64,000 bases of DNA from Leucaena leucocephala (GCA_037074615.1 CM073534.1:8490861-8554860); one strand, 5' to 3'; positions 1 to 11,345 are shown, numbered from the stretch's first letter. Made by a program: numbers and translations. Notes: generated from the sequence alone by a model not told the origin.

Positions 1-245
1 ATAAACCTTATTTAGGTGCTTCTGTTTGGGGTTATGAGAGTGTTGACTTACTACACTAATGGCATATGCAATATCTGGCCTCATGTGTGATAGGTAAATC
101 AGTTTTCCTACCATATATTGATATCTTCTCATATCAACCTCTTTTCTCAGGTCTTTATCATCTCTAATCTTATCAACCCAAATAGGGGTGTCGCTCGGTC
201 TACAGCCAATCATACATGTTTCTTCTAGGAGATACAGTATGTATT
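1..245 (-). pseudogene. copia RT thumb/connection toward RNase H (fragment)
   Basis: The minus strand encodes the conserved copia segment after the RT palm, with recognisable GCRPSDTPI, LIYLSHMRPDIAYA and VSQHSHNP motifs. In copia elements this joins polymerase to RNase H. The same segment in element 2 is at about 44820-45061. It is cut by the window edge, so the RNase H domain itself is not visible. Confidence 0.85.
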
Positions 246-316
246 TTTTTGTGAGATACTGATTCCTTACCTGGCCACTTCCATTCCTAAGAAATATTTA
301 ATCTTTCCTAGATCTT

Positions 317-985
317 TTACTTGGAATTCTCGGTTAAGGACCGTTTTAATTCTTTCAATCTTTGTAAGTTGTCCCCTGTGAGAATGATGTCATCTACATA
401 CACTGCTAATACAGCAATTTTCCCATTTGTGTGTATGAAGAACAGAGTGTGGTCGCTTTGTCCTTGTATATATCCTTGTCCTTTCAATACTTTAGTAAAT
501 CTTTTAAACCATGCCCGTAGAGATTGTTTCAATCCGTATAATGATTTCTTCAGCATATATACCTGACCTTCTTTCTTTCCAGGAAATCCTGGAGGGATCC
601 TCATGTATACTTCCTCCTTCAACTCCCCATTTAAGAATACATTCTTGACATTCATTTGATATAGTGTCTAATCCATATTAGCAGCGAGTGGTGCAAATGT
701 CTCAGTGTAATCCATACCATAGATTTGAGTAAAGCCCTTAGCTATCAGACGTGCTTTATATTTGTCAAGGCTTCCATCTACAAGATATTTCAGGGTGAAT
801 ACCCATTTGCACCCAACTGCTTTCTTGCCTTTAACTTAACTACTTCCTACGCTTCATTCTTCTCTAGTGCCTTCATTTCTTCCATTACTGCTTGTCTCCA
901 TTCAGGTCTTGTTAGATCTTCATGTATATTTTTTGGTATTCTGAGTTGATCAAGGTGAGAGATAAAAGCATGATATTAAGATGAT
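317..985 (-). pseudogene. copia reverse transcriptase, fingers and palm (broken)
   Basis: 317-655 is an open 112-codon stretch with the copia signatures FLNGELKEEVYM, LKKSLYGLKQ and the catalytic YVDD box (389-400), so the polymerase aspartates are intact here. The N-terminal part (about 660-985) still shows RPEWRQAVMEEMKALEKNE, but runs through several frames with in-frame stops. RT copies element RNA into DNA in the cytoplasmic particle. The nearest relative in the window is 45100-45858 in element 2. It is a pseudogene because no frame joins the two parts. Confidence 0.9.
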
Positions 986-1710
986 AAGGCCTGATAAGAA
1001 ATAAACCTTTCTATCAGGTGCCTGGTACATGCCCTTTGTGGTTTTTTGATTGCTGGTCATCATACTGGACTTGGGTTTGCTCAGGACCTGCACCTGATTC
1101 AGACTCTTGGTGTGCATCATTCACTTAAGGGGTATTACCTGTCGTGTTTATGCGGGTATATACTTGTCCCCACTTTTGATGTCTCCCCCGAACTAGTTGG
1201 TCCTTCAGATTCCTTAGGTTGCTCTTGTGTTGGTATGTCAAGGGTATAGATGTGATTAGGCTCTTGGTGGAAGTACAGGGGATGGGATTCAGGTTCAGTG
1301 TGAAATTTTTTAGGATAACTCCAAGACTCCCCTAGTCAAAGAGCAAGGATAGTAGGGTTTGATCTCATAAAAGGTGACATCACATGTGACATACAGATGC
1401 TTGGCCAAGGGATCAAAATATTTATACCCCTTTTGGGTACTCGCAGGTCTGAGAAAAATGCATTTTACAGCTCTAGAATCAAGTTTGGGGGTATGATGTA
1501 GGTAAACAAATGTAGTGCATCCAAAGACTTTGAGAGGAAAAGTGTTCTCTAGGTAAGGTTGGTGAAAATAATTTTATAGAACCTGGAGAGGAGTTTGGAA
1601 AGATAAGGGCTTACATGGCATGCAGTTAATTAAGAAGGTGGCCATAAGGATAGCATCTGTCCAATAGAAACTGGGGACATAACTACTGAATAGGATAGCT
1701 CTAGCAGTCT

Positions 1711-2100
1711 CTAGGATATGCCTATGTTCAGCGATGCCATTTTGTTGGGGGCTGTAGGGACAAGAGCTTTTGTGGATGATGCCATGTGTTTTGTGTATTC
1801 AGTGCCATTGTTGATATAAAGGGTCTGGATTTTTGTACAGAATTGGGTAAGAACAATATTATAGAAATCAACAAAGGTTTGGTATGCTTCAGTTTTGTCG
1901 TTCAAGAGGAATACCCATCTGACATAGGTATGATCATCAATGAGAGTCATGAACCATTTTGACTGGGTACCGTTAGAGACCTGGGATGGACCCCATAAGT
2001 CACTATGGATAATTGAAAAAGGCTTAGATGTGCGATATGGAACACTTAAGAAGTGAGTACGAAGATGTTTGACAAGTTCACAAGAGTCAGGAAAATTCAA
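1711..2100 (-). pseudogene. copia integrase catalytic core (fragment)
   Basis: A 129-codon open stretch. It holds the end of the zinc-binding region (DSCEL), the first catalytic aspartate in HSDLWG, and the LIDDHTYVRWVFLLNDKTEA strand typical of copia integrases. The second catalytic aspartate, normally in a TDNGTEY-like motif, is replaced: the sequence reads YINNGTEY. The stretch after it is frameshifted, so the third acidic residue is out of frame. Catalysis would be lost. About 985-1710, between integrase and RT, is poorly conserved linker without an open frame. Confidence 0.88.
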
Positions 2101-2782
2101 AATTTTTATTAGCGCAGATTAAAGGAAACATCTTATACATATATTGAAAGTTTGGATGTCCTAAGCACTTGTGCCATAACTCTAATTCACTAGTTTTAGG
2201 GAGAGACACTTTATTACTTAAATGAGATATTGGCTTATGACAGTCTTCTAGGTAATAGAGCCTATCTAGCTTCTTAGCAACACCAATGGTCATTCCCGTG
2301 AGCAGATCCTGAAAAATACAGTGGGTAGCAAAGAAGTTAGCATGGCAGCATTCATCTTTAGTCAATTGACTTACAAATAATAAGTTGCATTTTAATTTTG
2401 GAACATGCAAAATATTGTGCAATGTCAGAGTAGTTGAAATGTTGATGGTACTATTACCAGCAGCAAGAGAATTGGAGGCATCATCAATTTTAACTGTAAG
2501 ATATGATGTGACAGGAGTATATTTAGAGAAGAGTGAAGCATCATTTGTCATGTGATCAGTGGCACCTGAATTTACTATCCAACGAAGGTTTGTATATTCA
2601 CCTTTACTCCTATTAAGAATATGAGAAATATTATCTCGATACACCACAGTAGCAATTGACTGTTTTTCAAGTGCAGTTAAACGATCTAGGATGATAGTTA
2701 ATGGATCTGGGCCTAAAGCATGCGTGGATCTAGCAACCATTTGGGCCTGAGTTGAACCAGTAGTGAAATGGCGATGAGTCAA
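2087..2782 (-). pseudogene. copia aspartic protease plus GAG-pre-integrase domain
   Basis: An open 231-codon stretch. The protease active site (2561-2572) reads NSGA in the context WIVNSGATDHMT. Copia proteases have DSGA, so the nucleophilic aspartate is lost through one G-to-A change. Downstream are the protease flap strands and VPKLKCNLL..SQL, then the GAG-pre-integrase zinc domain (ELWHKCLGHPNF). It overlaps the integrase frame (1711-2100) by 14 bases, so a small frameshift separates the two. In a live element one polyprotein spans gag to RNase H. Confidence 0.88.
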
Positions 2783-3750
2783 TCCAGCAGTGATTTAGGC
2801 CTGTGTCAAACTAGCAAGAAATTGGGCCTTATGACTAGCACTCATATGGGCCTCATCTGCACTCATTTCTACCATATTTCCCTTGGGCCTACGTTACCTG
2901 GGCCTCCAATCAACTGGCTTCACGTGGAGGTCCCAGCATTTTTCCTTGGAGTGGCCAATTTTTCTATAGTGCTCACAGATAGGTCATTTACGTTTGGAGT
3001 TTGAACCACGAGTAGTCAAGGCGAAAGCTTTGGTGGCCATGAGTTAAGGAGTTGTCGGAGTTGAGAGCATAAATTGTCGCCGAGTTTTCTCATCTTATAG
3101 GAAGGCAAAAGCTTTTGGGACAAAAGGAAGGAGCACTCGCCCTAGAAGACGCCAACGAATGTCCTCATAGATTGGGTTCAACCCAACTAAAAATTTGAGG
3201 AGTCTTTCTTGTAAATTCCCACGATAAGCAACGGCATCCTCGGCTTGTCTCCACACCCTTTGCTTCAATAGATCAAGCTCCTGCCATAAATTGATTTTCT
3301 CCAGAGGACGATCTTCCTGATGAACTGTCCACAGCCTTGAACCCAAATCAAATACAAGCGAGGCTGTCAGATGCCTTCCGTAAGTTGTCTTCATGGCTAA
3401 CCAAATCTCTTCCACATACGGGGAGGAACATGAACCTATGACGTATGGTTGGGATCATGGCATTAAGAAGCCACAATGCTACAAGGGAGTTTTCAGTTTT
3501 CCATCGACGGCGAGAAGTATTGACGTTAGTAGGTGGGGGCTCATTTTGGATGAACTCAAGTTTATCACATCCATCTAGTACCAAGTATATAGACTAGGCC
3601 CACTCCAAGTAGTTTTCTCCAGAGAGATGCTCGGGAACTATGATGATGGCAAAACCTTCTACGCCAGTAACTTTAGCTAGGAGACGTAACCCACCGTTGG
3701 ACATGGTGGAGTTGACTTCGGCGGAGGATGACATTGTGGATTCCAAACTT
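2783..3750 (-). pseudogene. copia gag with degenerate zinc knuckle
   Basis: Gag builds the virus-like particle. The minus strand encodes an EHLSGENYLEWA-like N-terminus, WKTENSLVALWLLNAMIP (3348-3584) and LLKFLVGLNPIYEDIRWRLLGR (3095-3415), all matching gag of elements 2, 3 and 6. The nucleic-acid-binding CCHC knuckle lies at 2936-2977, but its second cysteine is a tyrosine (CEHY...GH....C). At least two frameshifts and several stops break the frame. Strong resemblance to three other copies here makes the family call safe. Confidence 0.85.
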
Positions 3751-3763
3751 AGCTCTGATACCA
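3751..3763 (-). other. primer-binding site (initiator tRNA-Met), element 1
   Basis: The minus strand reads TGGTATCAGAGCT immediately inside the LTR, complementary to the 3' end of plant initiator tRNA-Met. This fixes element orientation and the inner LTR edge. Confidence 0.92.
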
Positions 3764-4060
3764 TAATGGAAGGGAGACGAGTTTGTATGTTGACAAAATA
3801 CTCTAGAGTGAAATGATAATTATGTTCAGTTTATTTCATCTATGTCTATACCTATATATACACTTGAATACATAATCAAAAGGCATAATACATGGAGAAA
3901 ATCAGGGAAGACATTTAATACTAGAATCAGATCATATCCTCCCACTAGACTCAGATCATATCCTCCCATAATCTCGCTTAATCAATTCCTCTAATTTCTC
4001 CTAATTAATGTCAATATCGCCTACACTAATTTCTCCGAATTAATGCTAATATCTCCTACA
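3764..4060 (-). repeat. 5' LTR of element 1
   Basis: 297 bp, aligned with both LTRs of element 2. On the minus strand it starts TGTAGGAGATATTAGC and contains a TATA-like TATATATAGG, the likely element promoter. The outer boundary is where host repeat A resumes (tttagtaataatgcatac). Confidence 0.88.
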
Positions 4061-4955
4061 TTTAGTAATAATGCATACACATACTTTAAAAGTTGCAAAA
4101 GTCAAAGAGATAATAAACAACACCTGGCATAGCATTTTAAATTAACAATGGATTGAAACAAATCCTGCAAGTTCACTGAGTGAAAAGGAAAAATAGCTAC
4201 AACTTAAAAAAAAGAAAAACACACACACACAATCATTTCTTCCTATCTTATTAAAGAAAGAACTTGCATGACAGCACCATGCATTAGGTTATAATTTGTC
4301 AATACACAGATACAACCTAAGAAACCAGTTACTACTAAACCACAATGCACAATCTCATAGGTAAGAACACAAAATAAAGGGAATGGCCTCTATGAACATT
4401 TAAAAAAAACAAAGAAAATTAAATCCAAATGCTAAACCAAAATACTACTTTTTCCCATATAATTTTCAAAACTAAAATATTTCAACACACTTAAAATCCT
4501 AAAATAGGAATTGGAATAGTAGGGATTGACAAATGTTAGAAGGATGACAGTGACAAAATCAAAGTGAAAGGCGTTCAAGGAATAGAACTTTAAAATAGAG
4601 TGCACAAATCACAACCTAGAGAATAACCATTTCTTTTCAAGACTTCAATAATCCAAGCCAACTTCACTAATTTCAAGAATACAAGTTGCATGGCAAATTC
4701 AATTGACCAAAATGATTACAATGCACAATACCTCACAAAGGATAGGTGGATGTCTCTCAACTCTAAATGTTTAAGGCAATGTGTTTCACTCAATTTCCAC
4801 CTATCATAAGCTCACTACTATCTTGTCTAGCTTCTAAGTCATCACCTCTTATGCAACAAGCAACGCACAATCAAAAGGACTTTTATTTATGTTGTAATGG
4901 GGCTAAGGTAAGAAAAGAAAGGGTACAAAGAAGAACCACATTTATTACATAAAAT
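4061..4955. repeat. module A, copy 1
   Basis: Starts ttagtaataatgcatacacatac and ends near gggtacaaagaag, where module B begins. Other copies start near 10440, 31283, 32210, 33150, 43029, 43971/49286 and 58147. No conserved frame is seen. Includes a short AC microsatellite at about 4219-4230. Confidence 0.85.
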
Positions 4956-5057
4956 ATAATATATTCTATAAAAAAGAAGAGAGAGCTCTATTTCATAAGG
5001 TATATAGCTCCAATAATTCACAATTCTTAAAATCGGAGGCTTCAATATTTATTTAAA

Positions 5058-5300
5058 ATGTAAAGTAGCACCCAATATCGTGATCTTATTTCTCATATGC
5101 AGTTAATATCCTAATCTTATTTGTGGTACAATTTCTCCCATAATCTTTTATTTATATGAAATTTTAACCATAATCTTATTTTTTAAGTACCAATAAATGC
5201 ACCAAATTAAAAAGATTATGGGTAAAATTGCACCACAAATAATATTAAAATAGTGGCCTTATTTGAGAAATAAAATCACGATATTGGGTACTACTTTACC
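5058..5300. mobile_element. foldback MITE (MITE-1), copy 1
   Basis: 243 bp with terminal inverted repeats of about 100 bp (left GTAAAGTAGCACCCAATATC; right end, reversed, GTAAAGTAGTACCCAATATC). It is flanked by a perfect 9-bp duplication TTATTTAAA (5049-5057 and 5301-5309). A 9-bp duplication with long inverted repeats is typical of Mutator-like non-autonomous elements. No transposase. Confidence 0.85.
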
Positions 5301-5579
5301 TTATTTAAAAAGGAAGATTAAATAGAAATATAACATAATCTAAAACACAAACAAAACCAAAACAAAAAAGCAATGATAATAAAATAGGTAGTATAACTAG
5401 ATATTCACAGTCAACATAACATGAGAAAGGGAAGACATAAATTATAAATTCACAATCAACACTACAAAATCATATGCATAATAAATCACATATCCAACTA
5501 AACTTTAGAAATCCATTAAAGAAAATAAAATATTATAAAAAATAGTTGTTTCCAACACTGAAAACTAAACTGTATCAAC

Positions 5580-5830
5580 CACTACCTTAGCCATATTTCC
5601 ATCATAAGTGTATATCTAGGGGACGTCAAAATGTATCAGAGGCAAAATAATTAACAAGTAACAAAAAAATATTACTATAATATAATACCTTAGATGAAGG
5701 GTAATATATGGTTGATCGTAAGTTTTTAGCCTTGTTGGCATGTCATCTAAGCTTTTGAAGAGAGGAAACAAGGCAAATGTTGACAATGTCATGAGAAAAT
5801 AAATGCTAAGAGTCTAATTTCTTCTACCTA
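5580..5830 (-). pseudogene. module C, copy 1: exon-like pieces, possible O-fucosyltransferase remnant
   Basis: Homologous to 8570-8785, where the evidence is given. On the minus strand it keeps the segment encoding a TYDGNMAK-like motif and, further left-to-right on plus, a segment ending in cttaaatgaagg, the complement of an exon end followed by a GT donor. Frames are interrupted. Confidence 0.3.
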
Positions 5831-5944
5831 CAATAAGTAACTAATGGCAGCACACAACATATGATGAAAATTAAAGCAATGGAACTACAATTTAGCTAGA
5901 AAGATAATAAATAAATAATTGGTATTTCTCTCTCAAATTTAGCG

Positions 5945-6138
5945 TTAACCCCTGTCTCTGTAGTAATTTGGCTTCAATTTCTTCAACAAATCCTCACCAA
6001 CCTGCATCATTAACTGAGTCATGCTATCATAATTATAATTTTCAAAAGGGGACAGTGTGAAAGGGAAAGGAGGATACGTATGTTTTATTGATTGACAAAA
6101 ATCCTCACCTAATATAGTTTCTAGCTTTCTCTGTATCC
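5945..6138 (-). pseudogene. module D, copy 1: conserved terminal exon of an unidentified gene
   Basis: The 194-bp frame is fully open and ends in a stop. It is preceded on the minus strand by a CAG acceptor. The product differs from the copy at 9047-9240 by only a few residues and ends MQVGEDLLKKLKPNYYRDRG. I do not recognise the family. An open frame shared by diverged copies suggests past coding constraint. No upstream exons could be joined. Confidence 0.45.
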
Positions 6139-6290
6139 CTGCCTACCAAAATATCTATTTTCCAAAACAAGAATGTCATTCATATATAGTTCATATCTTC
6201 CTCTGTATCCCTGCTAACCAAAACTTCTATTTTCCAAAACAAGAATGTCATTCATATAGATATTTTTGAATAAAAACAACGATGTCAAAC
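6131..6290. repeat. local tandem duplication of about 75 bp in module D
   Basis: The segment ctgtatccctgc..ccaaaa.....attttccaaaacaagaatgtcattcatata occurs twice in a row. The same duplication is seen near 9233-9362, 51306-51440 and 57167-57300, but only once near 30380-30440. Confidence 0.75.
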
Positions 6291-6489
6291 CTATTTGGAA
6301 AACACCAAACTTTTTGCATTATGAGACATTCAAAGTAAAAAGGGCATAAAATGTCTAAATATGTCACTAATAATAGATAAACTAATATACAAATTAAAGA
6401 AAGGAAAGAACTAAATATTTAAAGTTAAATATGAAACATTATAAATTAAATAATATATTAACAAGCAAATATAAAAGGTTATAAAATAT

Positions 6490-7240
6490 TATAAAACAAA
6501 AATAATCAATTTAACTCACCATAAAATAATGCCTACACAAAAACAAATAGGATAATAGAAGTAAATTAAATATAATTATATAAATAAAAGGGTAACATAA
6601 ATTAATAAATTATAAAAAACCCATCAATCCATGATTGATTAAAAACTAATAATTAAATAGGGAATATAATTAAAATGAGAAGTGGATGAAACAACCACTA
6701 GGACAAGGAGAAGAAACTTATTAAATGATTAACATGCAAATCATTCAATAAATCAGAAAACTAAACAAATAGATGGAATGGAATTCAACGCAAAACAATA
6801 GATAGAATGGAATAATCTTGCATATTACCACTTCAAGAATATGACTACACAATAAAATAGTTAATTAGTGATTGACTATTTAACCAACCTTAAAATAAAA
6901 TGACTAAAAATAAATCTAGCAATGAATCAAAATAAATTAATTTTACCAACCAGAAAATAATACATACACATAATAAATAGGGTTAATGATAATAAATTAA
7001 ATAAATATAAATACATAAATAAAAAGAGTATGATAAATAAATTATAAATAACCAATCAATCCATAATGATTAAAAACTAACAAGTAAATAGAAAATAGAA
7101 TTAAATGGAGAAGTGGAAAAAACAAACACAATAAGAAGAAGAAACTTATTAGATGATCAACATGCAAATTATTCAATAAATTAGATAATCATTCAAATAG
7201 ATGTAAAGGAATTCAACCAAAACAAAACAAAATAGTTGGA
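6490..7240. repeat. module E, AT-rich diverged tandem repeat
   Basis: Two long units share ataat.c.tacacata, aataaattataaat and ccaatcaatccatgattgattaaaaactaa-type segments, spaced about 430 bp (anchors near 6508 and 6937). Related to 25270-27370 and 51780-52540. No gene seen. Confidence 0.65.
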
Positions 7241-7910
7241 ATGGAATAATCCTACTCCTTAACCTATCAATAATATGACCACATCCGAACAAAAATGTGA
7301 GAAACCACATATGATGAAATTAAAGTAATATAACTTAAACTCTTGGAATAATTTGATGTCAAATTTTGAAATAAATCCTATGATAGAAAGATAAAAGGTT
7401 GGACCTAGAGAACTCAACAAGAGGTATCTATTAGAAAAAGCAATATGCATATCCTTTTACGTTATTAACCTTCATGTCAGCTTCAACTCCACTACACCAG
7501 CTCATTGTCCAGGATAAACCTTTCTATTCAAAAGTCTCCCTACTTAAAAATTCATTAATTACTCCCAAGCGAAAGGCTTTGAAATAACACATGGGCTGGA
7601 TATTTATTTTATTTCATAAAGCAAATGCCTCAGTCATCTTTAAACATAACATAACCACACATTTGGCCTCAATTAAGACACAAGTCAAGTTATAGAGCAA
7701 GAATTAGCGTAGGAGATCACTCACAAGAAAAGAATATCTTCACCAAGGCTAAAAATCCTCATCAGGTCAATGCATCCATAAGAGTCTTTACAAGACTGGC
7801 AGAAACGCAACTATCTCAATGTCAGGCGTTAAAACTTGGATGAAGTCCTTCCAGTTAAAAATATCTTAAAAGACACAAAAAATATTGGACAAAAGCATGG
7901 TATAAGAAGA
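7241..7910. repeat. module F, copy 1
   Basis: Matches 27371-28030 and 52541-53160. A modest plus-strand frame in the middle (caaggctaaaaatcctcatcagg...) is open in the 27.8-kb copy, but is not recognisable as a protein family. Module B starts again at about 7915 (agaaccacatttatgaaataaag). Confidence 0.65.
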
Positions 7911-8045
7911 TTATTTGCAAGAACCACATTTATGAAATAAAGTATAATATATTATATAAGCAAGAAGAGGGAGCTCTATTTCATAAGGTATTTAGCTCCA
8001 ATATTTCACAACTCTTAAAAACGGAGGCTTCAATAATTATTTAAA

Positions 8046-8289
8046 GGGTAAAGTAACATTCAATATCTTGATCTTATTTCTCATATGGGGCTAGTATCTA
8101 AATCTTATTTGTGATGCAATTTTTCCCATAATCTTTTAATTTTGTGCAATTTTACCCATAATCTTATTTCTTAAGTACCAAGAATTGCACCAAATTAAAA
8201 AAAGTATGGATGAAAATATAACAAATTTACGAGATTATAGGTAAAATTACACCATAAATAAAATTAAGATATTTAATGCTACTTTACCC
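8046..8289. mobile_element. foldback MITE (MITE-1), copy 2
   Basis: 244 bp, ends gggtaaagtaac and actttaccc as inverted repeats, flanked by TTATTTAAA (8037-8045) and TTATTTAGA (8290-8298). Same site in module B as copies 1, 3 and 4. Confidence 0.85.
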
Positions 8290-8569
8290 TTATTTAGAAA
8301 GGAAGATTAAATAGAAATATAACAACATCTAAAACCTAAATAAAACCAGAACAAAAAAATAATGATAATAAAGCAGGTGGTATAATTAGATATTCATAGT
8401 CAATAGAAAATGAGAGCGAATACATAAATTATATCTTCACAATCAACACCACAAAATCATATAGATAATAAATCAAATATCCAACTAAACTTTAGAAATC
8501 TATTAAAGAAAACAAAATATTATAACGAATAGTTGTTTCCAACCATTGAAAACTAAACTGTATCAACCA

Positions 8570-8785
8570 CTACCTTAGCCATATTTCCATCATAAGTGTA
8601 TCTCTAGGTGACGTCAAATGTATCAGAGGCAAAATAATTAACAAGTAACAAGAAAATATTACTGTAACATAATACCTTAAATGAAGGGCAATATATGGTT
8701 GATCGTAAGTTTTTAACCTAGCTGGCATGTCATCTAAGCTTTTGAAGAGAGGAAGTAAGGCAATTGTTGACAATATGGTTATCAA
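8570..8785 (-). pseudogene. module C, copy 2: exon-like pieces, possible O-fucosyltransferase remnant
   Basis: An open 71-codon minus-strand stretch. A piece ending DQPYIALHLR stops exactly at an exon-end/donor signal (exon end 8686, then GTATT). Beyond it a second piece reads TYDGNMAK in another frame. Both motifs resemble conserved parts of plant O-fucosyltransferase-like (GT65-type) proteins, which carry an ALHLRYE segment and a YDGNMAK-like segment. This is from memory and only two short motifs match. An unrelated gene or chance remains possible. Confidence 0.33.
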
Positions 8786-9046
8786 GACAATAATTATTAA
8801 TTATTATAAACGATAAATATCCTAAAGAACAACTATTACAATAATATAAAATTATAAATAATAATAACATAAATAAGAAAATAAAGGTTACATTAATTTA
8901 ATAAATGTTAAGAGTCCAATTTCTTCTACCTACAATAAGTAACTAATGGCAGCACACAACATATGATGAAAATTAAAGTAATGGAACTACAATTTAGCTA
9001 GAAAGATAATAAAGGAATAATTGGTATTTCTCTCACAAATTTAACG

Positions 9047-9240
9047 TTAGCCCCTGTCTCTATAGTAATTTGGCTTCAGTTTCTTCAACAAATCCTCACC
9101 AACCTGCATCAATGACTGAGTCATGCCATCATAATTATAATTTTCAAAAGGGGACAGTGTGAAAGGGAAAGGAGGATACGTATGTTTTATTGATTGACAA
9201 AAGTCCTCACCTAATATAGTTTCTAACTTTCTCTGTATCC
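9047..9240 (-). pseudogene. module D, copy 2: conserved terminal exon of an unidentified gene
   Basis: A 194-bp open frame after a CAG acceptor, ending in TAA. Product features: an amphipathic start (IQRKLETILGEDF), an aromatic-proline segment (HTYPPFPFTLSPF) and a lysine-rich tail (VGEDLLKKLKP). No membrane segment or known catalytic motif. The same frame is open at 5945-6138, has one stop at 51120-51313 and a frameshift at 30195-30387. It may be the last exon of a captured or duplicated gene. Confidence 0.45.
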
Positions 9241-9249
9241 CTGCCAACT

Positions 9250-10184
9250 AAAATATCTATTTTCCAAAACAAGAATGTCATTCATATATAGTTCCTATCT
9301 TACTCTGTATACCAGCTAACCAAAATATCTATTTTCCAAAATAAGAATGTCATTCATATAGATATTTTTCAATAAAAACAACGATGTCAAACCTATTTGG
9401 AAAACACCGGACTTTTTGCAATATAAGAAATCCAAAGTAAAAAAGGCATAAAATGTCTAAATATGTCAGTAATAATGGATAAACTAATATACAAATTAAA
9501 GAAAGGAAAGAACTAAATATTTAAAGTTAAATATGACACATTATAAATTAAATAATAAATATTAAATAATATATTAATAAGCAAATATAAAAGGTTGTAA
9601 AATAATATAAAACAAAAATAAGATATTATAAATTATAAATTATATTAATAGATATTAATCAAAGATATAAAATATTGGAGGAAACGGAGGAGGAAGAGGA
9701 GGTGAAAAGAAAATGAAGGGGTAAGAAACCAACATTAATCAATTTAACCCACTATAAAATAATGCCTACACAAAAACAAATAGGGTAATACAAGTAAATT
9801 AAATATAATTATATAAAGAAAAGTGTAACATAAATTAATAAATTATAAATAACCAATCAATCAATGATTGATTAAAAACTAATAATTAAATAGCAAATGG
9901 AATTAAAATGAGAAGTGGATGAAACAACTACTAGGACAAGGAGAAGAAACTTATTAGATGATTAACATGCAAATCATTCAAAATTAATAAAATTAATTAT
10001 AAATAATCGATCAATCAATTATTACATAATAAAATTAAAAAGAATATAATATATCGAACTATAGGCTAAAAGATATAAAATAAAAGATGAGGAATCAGAA
10101 TGAGAAGAAAATAATTATTAATTATTACAAATAATAACTACATTTTTAATAATAATAAATATTTATAAATATTAATAACTATCA
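9250..10184. repeat. AT-rich module E variant, no gene seen
   Basis: Holds the second half of the 75-bp duplication, a purine-rich patch (ggaggaagaggaggtgaaaag) near 9680 and diverged module E sequence. It matches 30440-31030 and 57300-57890. Confidence 0.6.
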
Positions 10185-10439
10185 AATTTATAATTGAACA
10201 TTTTGCTGCTATGTAGGATGTAAAGATGAGGGAAAGACCCTTGCATTCTAAATGGAGTTGTTATTTTCCACACCAATAAAGTAATATGCCTGCCGAGAGA
10301 AATCCGATTTCCAAATGCGAGACATCTCAAACAGTTATTTTCCAATGGCAATAAAAAAATATGCATAATCAATTAGGCCATTGCTGGCCTATGCAATATG
10401 AGAAATCAAGGTTAAGAAAACATTTAAGCATGTGTAGAT
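10185..10439. repeat. module G, copy 1
   Basis: Begins aaatttataattgaacattttgctg and runs into module A. Copies at about 31025-31280 and 57890-58145. No conserved protein recognised; the short minus-strand frame at 10172-10372 is broken in the third copy. Confidence 0.6.
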
Positions 10440-11345
10440 GTGTTAGTAATAATGAATACACATAGTTTGAAAGTTGCAAAAGTCAAAGAGATAACAAACA
10501 ACACCTGACACAGCATTTTAAATTAACAATGGATTGAAGCACATTCTGTAAGCTCAGAGTGAAAAGGAAAAATAGCTAAAATTTAAAAAAAGAAACACAC
10601 ACACACACAATCGCTTCTTACTATATTATTAAAAAAAGAACTTGCATGGCATCACCATTCATTAAGTTATAATTTATCAGTACATAAATACAACCTAAGC
10701 AACCGTTACTACTAAACCACAATGAACAATCTCATAGGTAAGAACACAAAAGAATAGGAAGGGCCTCTTTGAACATTTTAAAAAAAAACAAAAGCAAATT
10801 AAAACCAAACGCAAAACCCAAATATTATTTTTTAAAACTTAAATAATTTATCCCACTTAAAATCCTAAAATAGGAATTCGAATATAAGGGATTGACAAAT
10901 GTTAGAAAGGTCGACAGTGACAAAATCAAAGTGAAAGGCATTCAAGGTATAGAATTTTAAAATAGAGTGCACAAATCACAAGTTAGAGAATAACCATGAC
11001 TTTTCAAGACTTCAACAATCAAAGCCAACTTCACTAATGTCGGCAAATTCAGGTGACCAAAATGAATCACAATGAACAATCCCTCACAAAGTATAGGTGT
11101 ATGTCTCTCAACTCTAAAATGTTGAACACAATGTGTTTCACTCAATTTCCACCTATCATAACCTCACTACTATATAGCTATGTCAACCTTCTAAGTCGGT
11201 ACCTCTTATGCAACATGCAATGCACAAATCAAAAGGACTTTTATTTTGGTTGTAATGGGGCTAAGGTAAGAAGAGAAAGGGTACAAAGAAGAGGGAAAAC
11301 AAATGAATACTTTAAAAAATCCAAAAGCATCAATAAACAAAATAG
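10440..11345. repeat. module A, copy 2
   Basis: Begins tgttagtaataatgaatacacatag and ends near aaacaaatgaatactttaaaa, after which module H starts. Contains an AC microsatellite at about 10590-10608. Confidence 0.8.

Larger units (their letters stand above)
1..4060 (-). mobile_element. Ty1/copia LTR retrotransposon, element 1 (partial)
   Basis: Read on the minus strand the order is 5' LTR (3764-4060), primer-binding site, gag, protease, integrase and reverse transcriptase. Integrase before RT is the Ty1/copia (Pseudoviridae) order. The 3' end lies beyond the left edge. All domains carry stops or frameshifts, so it cannot be autonomous. It is closely related along its whole length to element 2 (43978-49285), and both interrupt the same host repeat at the same base. 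The right flank begins tttagtaataatgcatac; the left copy of the target-site duplication is outside the window. Confidence 0.93.

Noticed and set aside
317..566. Plus-strand frame opposite RT (and similar antisense frames in elements 1 and 2)
   Set aside because: Shadow frame of a clear copia reverse transcriptase on the minus strand.
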